Shown one piece after another: positions 6,760-9,905 of a DNA stretch of 9,905 bases. The first letter of the stretch is position 1. Each line of letters starts with the position of its first letter. The DNA comes from Clostridia bacterium. Lineage in GTDB: Bacteria > Bacillota_A > Clostridia > Oscillospirales > CAG-272. The translations under genes and the position numbers were made by a program. A model generated the notes under the pieces. That model was given only the letters and a program-made list of their open reading frames with translations, did no database searches and had not been told where the DNA came from. The DNA lies in assembly GCA_017652965.1 (NCBI GenBank), contig JAGBZZ010000185.1:1-9905 (forward strand), read 5' to 3'.

Positions 6760-8020
6760 CGAGACCCTGCGGGAATGTACACGCCGCCTGTTACTTTCGC
6801 GCATGCGGCTTTTATGCCACCACGGCTTTTACGGCCTTTTGCTGTTGCATATGCGTTACGCGGTGGACGAGGCGGTAGAAACGGCCTGCACCGACGGTGT
6901 GCGCATCACCTTTGGTGTGGACTTTTTGGAGAGCCTTACGGATGAGGAGCTGGACTTTGTGATGATGCACGAGGTGCTTCACGTGGTGCTGCAGCATTGC
7001 CTGCGGCAGGGCGAGCGCGATCGCGAGCTTTTCAATATTGCCTGCGACACGGTCGTTAACTCCAATATTCTTTTGGAAAACCGAATGAACGAAAAAAGCA
7101 TCTCGCTTGCCGAGTACGGCGTTTCTATGCATCTTGCCCCGAACGGCGAGGAAGGGCATCTCTACACCGCCGAGGAGGTCTACGAGATGCTGAAGGATCC
7201 GCAAGAAAGCAAAAAGGCCGCCAAGGGCGGCGGCAAGGGTGAGGGGAGATCCCCCTCGCGCGGGCGGGGCGGCAGGAATGGCAGTGCCGCCGGCACGGCA
7301 GGGGACGCCTGGGACGACCACACCCGTTGGGGCGGCGCCGAAGAGAGCGGCGAGGAGCTTTCCGACCTTTGGGCCAAGCATTTCCGGGATGCCTGCAGTG
7401 CCATGGAGGTGCGCGATCCCTCTAACTCCCGCGGGTTGATCCCCGCCTTTGCCAAGCGGATACTGGGTGAAGTGCGCCGCGCCGAGACCGATTGGCGCAC
7501 GGTCCTAAACGAATTTGTCCAGGAGGAGGTCGCCGATTATTCCTTCTCCCCGCCCGACCGCCGCTTTGGCGATACCCCGTTTTTCCTGCCCGACTTCAAC
7601 GGCACGGTTGAGGTGGTGCGGGATATCCTTTTCATGATAGACACCTCCGGCTCCATGAGCGATGCCATGATCACCGCGGCTTATTCCGAGGTCAAGGGGG
7701 CTATCGACCAGTTTGACGGCAAGCTGTGCGGCTGGCTTGGATTTTTTGATGCCGCCGTGATCGAGCCCTGCCGCTTTGAGGATGCCGAGGAAATGCAGAT
7801 CGTGCGGCCGGTGGGAGGCGGCGGGACGGATTTTGACGTCATTTTTCGCTATATAAATACCTACATGAGCGAAACGCCTCCTGCCAGCATCATTATTCTG
7901 ACAGATGGCTACGCCCCCTTCCCCCCTGAGAAAAGCGCGAACGGCATTCCCGTACTGTGGCTTCTCACCGATAGCGAGGTGGAGCCGCCTTGGGGGCGAG
8001 TGACGAGGATCAAGGTATAG
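6746..8020 (+). CDS. VWA-domain protein with N-terminal HExxH metallopeptidase-like domain (DUF2201 type)
   Basis: A 424-residue cytoplasmic protein with two modules. Residues about 1-155 match the putative metallopeptidase domain of DUF2201 proteins: MHEVLHVVLQH carries His75-Glu76-x-x-His79, the zincin motif, with Asp101 in ACDTVVN a possible third ligand. A Gly/Ser/Arg-rich linker spans about 155-205. A helical segment (205-270) leads to a VWA domain (about 292-420) with a complete metal-ion-dependent adhesion site: DTSGS (299-303), Thr361 in GGTDF and Asp387 in LTDGY. No signal peptide or membrane segment is seen. The start ATG at 6746 has AAGGA at 6731-6735 and overlaps the MoxR gene by 14 bases. 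In MoxR-VWA pairs the VWA protein is the adaptor, so this protein probably links the ATPase to a target and might cleave it. Whether the HExxH site is active is not shown by sequence. Confidence 0.92.
   Translation: MALNNETLRECTRRLLLSRMRLLCHHGFYGLLLLHMRYAVDEAVETACTDGVRITFGVDFLESLTDEELDFVMMHEVLHVVLQHCLRQGERDRELFNIACDTVVNSNILLENRMNEKSISLAEYGVSMHLAPNGEEGHLYTAEEVYEMLKDPQESKKAAKGGGKGEGRSPSRGRGGRNGSAAGTAGDAWDDHTRWGGAEESGEELSDLWAKHFRDACSAMEVRDPSNSRGLIPAFAKRILGEVRRAETDWRTVLNEFVQEEVADYSFSPPDRRFGDTPFFLPDFNGTVEVVRDILFMIDTSGSMSDAMITAAYSEVKGAIDQFDGKLCGWLGFFDAAVIEPCRFEDAEEMQIVRPVGGGGTDFDVIFRYINTYMSETPPASIIILTDGYAPFPPEKSANGIPVLWLLTDSEVEPPWGRVTRIKV
7217..7257 (+). repeat. Two small GC-rich hairpins in the VWA-protein linker
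   Basis: GCCGCC (7217-7222) pairs with GGCGGC (7226-7231), and GAGGGG (7241-7246) pairs with CCCCTC (7252-7257). They encode the Gly/Ser/Arg-rich linker between the metallopeptidase-like and VWA domains. The string GGTGAGGGG also occurs in the helicase linker at 5171. This may reflect low complexity rather than a mobile element. Confidence 0.4.
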
Positions 8021-8029
8021 ACAAGAAAA

Positions 8030-8063
8030 AAGAACCGGAGAGCAAAAGCTCTCCGGTTCTTTT
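8030..8063. terminator. Bidirectional intrinsic terminator between convergent operons
   Basis: A 14-bp perfect stem (8030-8043 with 8048-8061, AAGAACCGGAGAGC) has the loop AAAA. On the plus strand it ends in TTCTTTTATT. On the minus strand it ends in TTCTTTTTTCTTG. It lies ten bases after the VWA-gene stop and eleven before the end of the convergent lipoprotein gene, so it can stop transcription from both sides. Confidence 0.93.
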
Positions 8064-8073
8064 ATTGATAAAA

Positions 8074-9378
8074 TCAGGCGATCGGCGACCAGCTGGCATC
8101 CTCGGTCAGGCAAACATACCAGGTGATCTCGACCTTAAAGTCGGCATCCACGACCTGGCAATTGGTGGTGGAGGCAAAGGAGGCAACCGTCTTATAGGTG
8201 CCAAGCGCGGTCACAGCACCGTCCACAGGGGTGGTGGCGCCGTCGGTGGCAACCTTCACGGTGGTGTAGGTCACGGTAACACCCTCGGTAAGGGCGGCGA
8301 TGCTGGCATCATCCAGCACCATCTGAAGGGCGATGGTGGCATCGGCGGCAACGCGGATGGCGTTAAGCTCAGCATCATAGCCGGCCATCGAGGTATAGCC
8401 CCAGTTCAGGGTAAGCTCGCCAACGGTAACCTTGATCGGCTCGATCACAAGGGAGGCCGTCTTGGTGGCATCGGCAGTAGCGATCTCGTAGTTCGCATCG
8501 GTGGAGGTGAAGGTAGCGGTCACGGTGTAGGTGCCGGAATCCTTAGCCTCGGCTACGGTAGAACCGCCCAGCGCGTAGGCATAAGCAACCTGAACGTTGG
8601 CAGGGATACCGGTGGCGGCCAGGGTGTAAGCGGTGCCGTTGTAGGGTTTGGTGTCGCCGGCAAACTGAACAGCGGACATATCGATGGTCGCCTTGTTGAT
8701 CGTCAGCGTAGCCGTCTTGGTAGCGTCGGCAGCAGCGATCTCATAGTTCGCATCGGTGGAGGTGAAGGTAGCAGTCACGGTGTAGACACCGGCATTGATA
8801 GCCTCAGCCACGGTAGAACCGCCCAGCGTGTAGGCATAAGCAACCTGAACGTTGGCAGGGATACCGGCGGCGGCCAGGGTGAAGGCAGAACCGGTATAGG
8901 TCTTGGTGTCGCCGGCCAGCTGAACGGCAGACATGTCAACAGTCGCCTTCGCGATGGTGACGGTGGCCGTCATGGGGGCAACAGGGGAATAAGTAGCGGG
9001 AAGCGTGATGGTGGCCACGACGGTATAGGTACCGGCGTTGGTCAGAGAAACCGCCTCAACAGCCACACCGTCCACAGTATAGGAAACGGTAGCGCCCTCG
9101 GGCAGGTTGGTAACAGCGGCCGTGAAGGCAGAGCCGTTGTAGACACCACTGACGTTCTCAAAGACGGGCTCGGCAACCAGAAGGGGCGCCTCGGTCGTCG
9201 TAGGAGCGGTCGTGGTCGGGGCGGCCGTGGTGGTATCCGCAGCCGTCGTCGTTACGTCGCCGGCGGCCGTAGTGGTAGCGGCAGGCGTCGTACCGGAAAC
9301 ACCGGTCGTGCAGGATGCGAGGGTGATGCAAAGAAGCGCCGTCAGAAGAACGGCAAAGAGGAACAGCTTATTTTTCAT
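8074..9378 (-). CDS. Secreted lipoprotein with MBG/Ig-like repeats
   Basis: A 434-residue protein. Residues 1-22 form a lipoprotein signal peptide (MKNK, then a hydrophobic core) ending at the lipobox LASC, so Cys23 would be lipidated and the protein anchored outside the membrane. Residues about 24-65 are a Thr/Ala-rich spacer. Three beta-sandwich units follow, resembling MBG/bacterial Ig-like domains: about 66-143, 144-228 and 229-313, each with Y-(N/T)-G-(S/T)-A and G-(T/V)-YTV motifs. The second and third are near-identical 85-residue copies. Residues 314-434 form another beta-rich segment that was not recognised, ending WYVCLTEDASWSPIA. The start at 9378 is chosen because AAGGAG lies seven bases upstream and the signal peptide begins there; a longer frame extends to 9513 but would start upstream of the promoter. 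A surface adhesion or scaffold role is plausible but unproven. It is transcribed convergently to the helicase operon from its own promoter. Confidence 0.85.
   Translation of the reverse strand: MKNKLFLFAVLLTALLCITLASCTTGVSGTTPAATTTAAGDVTTTAADTTTAAPTTTAPTTTEAPLLVAEPVFENVSGVYNGSAFTAAVTNLPEGATVSYTVDGVAVEAVSLTNAGTYTVVATITLPATYSPVAPMTATVTIAKATVDMSAVQLAGDTKTYTGSAFTLAAAGIPANVQVAYAYTLGGSTVAEAINAGVYTVTATFTSTDANYEIAAADATKTATLTINKATIDMSAVQFAGDTKPYNGTAYTLAATGIPANVQVAYAYALGGSTVAEAKDSGTYTVTATFTSTDANYEIATADATKTASLVIEPIKVTVGELTLNWGYTSMAGYDAELNAIRVAADATIALQMVLDDASIAALTEGVTVTYTTVKVATDGATTPVDGAVTALGTYKTVASFASTTNCQVVDADFKVEITWYVCLTEDASWSPIA
8440..8949 (-). repeat. Tandem duplication of a 255-bp MBG-like unit
   Basis: The unit at 8695-8949 (residues 144-228) and the unit at 8440-8694 (residues 229-313) are in register with a period of 255 bp. 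Long blocks are identical or differ by single bases, for example around 8584-8612 against 8839-8867 and 8492-8530 against 8747-8785. The low divergence suggests recent duplication or ongoing gene conversion. Confidence 0.9.
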
Positions 9379-9424
9379 ACAATCTCTCCTTGAATAATAT
9401 AGAAGATAATATTCTCTACATATC

Positions 9425-9453
9425 ATTATAATATATATGCGTGCAATTGTCAA
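9425..9453 (-). promoter_or_regulatory. Perfect consensus sigma-A promoter of the lipoprotein gene
   Basis: On the minus strand TTGACA (9453-9448) and TATAAT (9430-9425) are separated by exactly 17 bases. Transcription would start near 9418, giving a leader of about 40 bases that contains the AAGGAG site (9391-9386). Constitutive strong transcription is expected unless a repressor acts. Confidence 0.92.
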
Positions 9454-9552
9454 TAGTAAAAAAAGAAAAAGAATACGCATTGCACAAGCATCACAAAAAA
9501 GCATATGCTTCATTTGGTGAAAACGCTATCGCGGCGCTAGTTTTCTCCCCCC
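9454..9552. other. Intergenic gap between lipoprotein promoter and rRNA terminator
   Basis: No gene is supported here. The stretch is A-rich and contains the 12-bp palindrome AAGCATATGCTT (9499-9510) and a weak GAAAAC/GTTTTC inverted repeat (9519-9524 with 9540-9545) with a 15-base loop. No promoter pair or RNA fold stands out. Confidence 0.5.
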
Positions 9553-9581
9553 AAAAAAGAAAAAATCCCTCGAAGGAGGGA
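9553..9581 (-). terminator. Intrinsic terminator of the rRNA operon
   Basis: Read on the minus strand, TCCCTC (9581-9576) pairs with GAGGGA (9571-9566) around the loop CTTC, followed by TTTTTTCTTTTTT (9565-9553). The orientation matches transcription leaving the 23S gene to the right. Confidence 0.88.
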
Positions 9582-9611
9582 AAAAAGGAAAAAAGAAAGG
9601 GGAAAGCAAGT

Positions 9612-9631
9612 GGACATTGAAAACCGAATAA
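9612..9631 (-). promoter_or_regulatory. 3' half of the pre-23S processing stem (predicted)
   Basis: The minus strand reads TTATTCGGTTTTCAATGTCC about 45 bases past the 23S end. In Bacillota a TTGAAAAC(C/T)GAAT motif in the 16S-23S spacer commonly pairs with such a complement beyond the 23S gene, bringing the ends together for RNase III. The partner lies outside this window, so this is a prediction. Confidence 0.5.
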
Positions 9632-9662
9632 AGGGTTATTTGTAACGAAAGACTCAATAAAC

Positions 9663-9680
9663 GAACTGCAATAGCAGTTC
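9663..9680 (-). other. Hairpin at the 23S 3' boundary
   Basis: GAACTGC (9663-9669) pairs with GCAGTTC (9674-9680) with a four-base loop, straddling the predicted mature 3' end of the 23S rRNA. It could compete with, or follow, pairing of the 23S ends during processing. Confidence 0.5.
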
Positions 9681-9905
9681 AAGCGATCGGTCTATTAGTA
9701 TCGTTCAGCTGAACACGTTACCGTGCTTACACCTACGACCTATCAACTTGTAGTCTACAAGTGACCTCACGGGCCGAAGCCCATGGATATCTAATCTTGA
9801 GGTGTGCTTCACGCTTAGATGCCTTCAGCGTTTATCACATCCGCACGCGGCTATCCAGCTATGCCCTTGGCAGAACAACTGGTGCACCGGAGGTGCGTTC
9901 GACCC
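9677..9905 (-). rRNA. rrl: 23S ribosomal RNA, 3' end (partial)
   Basis: The minus strand carries the last part of domain VI of 23S rRNA. Recognisable conserved blocks are TGCCAAGGGCATAGCTGG, GCTGAAGGCATCTAAGCGTG, AAGCACACCTCAAGAT, GTTGATAGGTC and GATACTAATAGACCGATCG, ending in CTTGAACT. The rest of the gene, including the sarcin-ricin loop, lies beyond the right edge. The exact mature 3' end (9675-9680) is estimated by comparison with known ends. No 5S gene follows within the trailer. Confidence 0.97.

Noticed and set aside
5755..6804. 349-codon open frame on the minus strand opposite the MoxR gene
   Set aside because: The plus strand carries intact Walker A, Walker B and sensor motifs. The antisense frame shows no domain or start signal.
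2039..8020. Assignment of the operon to a named defence system such as BREX, DISARM or Zorya
   Set aside because: The characteristic partner genes of those systems (PglX, PglZ, DrmA, DrmB, ZorA, ZorB) are absent, and only generic helicase and AAA+ motifs are shared.
7990..9393. 467-codon open frame on the plus strand opposite the lipoprotein gene
   Set aside because: It is Gly/His/Arg-rich antisense of a Thr/Ala-rich gene, crosses a strong terminator and overlaps the VWA gene end. The minus-strand frame has promoter, RBS, signal peptide and domains.
9379..9513. Longer start for the lipoprotein gene at 9513
   Set aside because: The extension covers the perfect promoter and would place 45 residues before a canonical signal peptide. 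The start at 9378 has a good ribosome binding site.
9519..9545. GAAAAC/GTTTTC inverted repeat as a further terminator
   Set aside because: The stem is only six pairs with a 15-base loop and no U-run follows in either direction.
1..9905. CRISPR array, insertion sequence, integrase or tRNA attachment site
   Set aside because: No regularly spaced short repeats, transposase or recombinase motifs, or tRNA folds were found. The only tandem repeats are inside the lipoprotein gene.

Overview
The window looks like chromosomal DNA of a GC-rich, low-oxygen Bacillota, most likely a Clostridia-class gut-type bacterium. This is an inference. It rests on strong AGGAGG-type ribosome binding sites, near-consensus sigma-A promoters (TTGACA-17-TATACT and TTGACA-17-TATAAT), a lipoprotein with a Thr/Ala linker, a DarB-like helicase of the kind common in clostridial mobile elements, and a Bacillota-like pre-23S processing motif. 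No species can be named from the sequence.

Layout, left to right. Bases 1-216 hold a possible end of an upstream gene, a long terminator-like hairpin and a strong promoter with a 12-bp palindrome in its spacer. Bases 217-1868 (+) are a two-gene operon: an Lrp/AsnC-type regulator and a class I/II PLP aminotransferase, sharing an ATGA stop/start and closed by an intrinsic terminator. Bases 2039-8020 (+) are a tightly packed three-gene operon with its own promoter: a 1202-residue DarB-like SNF2-type helicase without a methyltransferase half, a MoxR-like AAA+ ATPase, and a protein with an HExxH metallopeptidase-like domain plus a VWA domain with a complete MIDAS. A bidirectional terminator separates this operon from a convergent gene on the minus strand (8074-9378) for a secreted lipoprotein with MBG/Ig-like repeats, which has a perfect consensus promoter. 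From about 9677 to the right edge lies the 3' end of a 23S rRNA gene on the minus strand, with its trailer and terminator but no 5S gene.

How the genes work together. The Lrp-like protein probably controls the aminotransferase operon and itself. The helicase-MoxR-VWA operon is the most interesting part. Mobile-element helicases of this family are normally the C-terminal half of a giant methyltransferase-helicase protein such as phage P1 DarB. Here that half stands alone and is translationally coupled to a MoxR/VWA pair, the arrangement used elsewhere as an ATP-driven remodelling machine (RavA-ViaA, NorQ-NorD). The sequence supports a nucleic-acid motor tied to an AAA+/metalloprotease-like module. 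A defence, anti-element or DNA-repair role is only a hypothesis.
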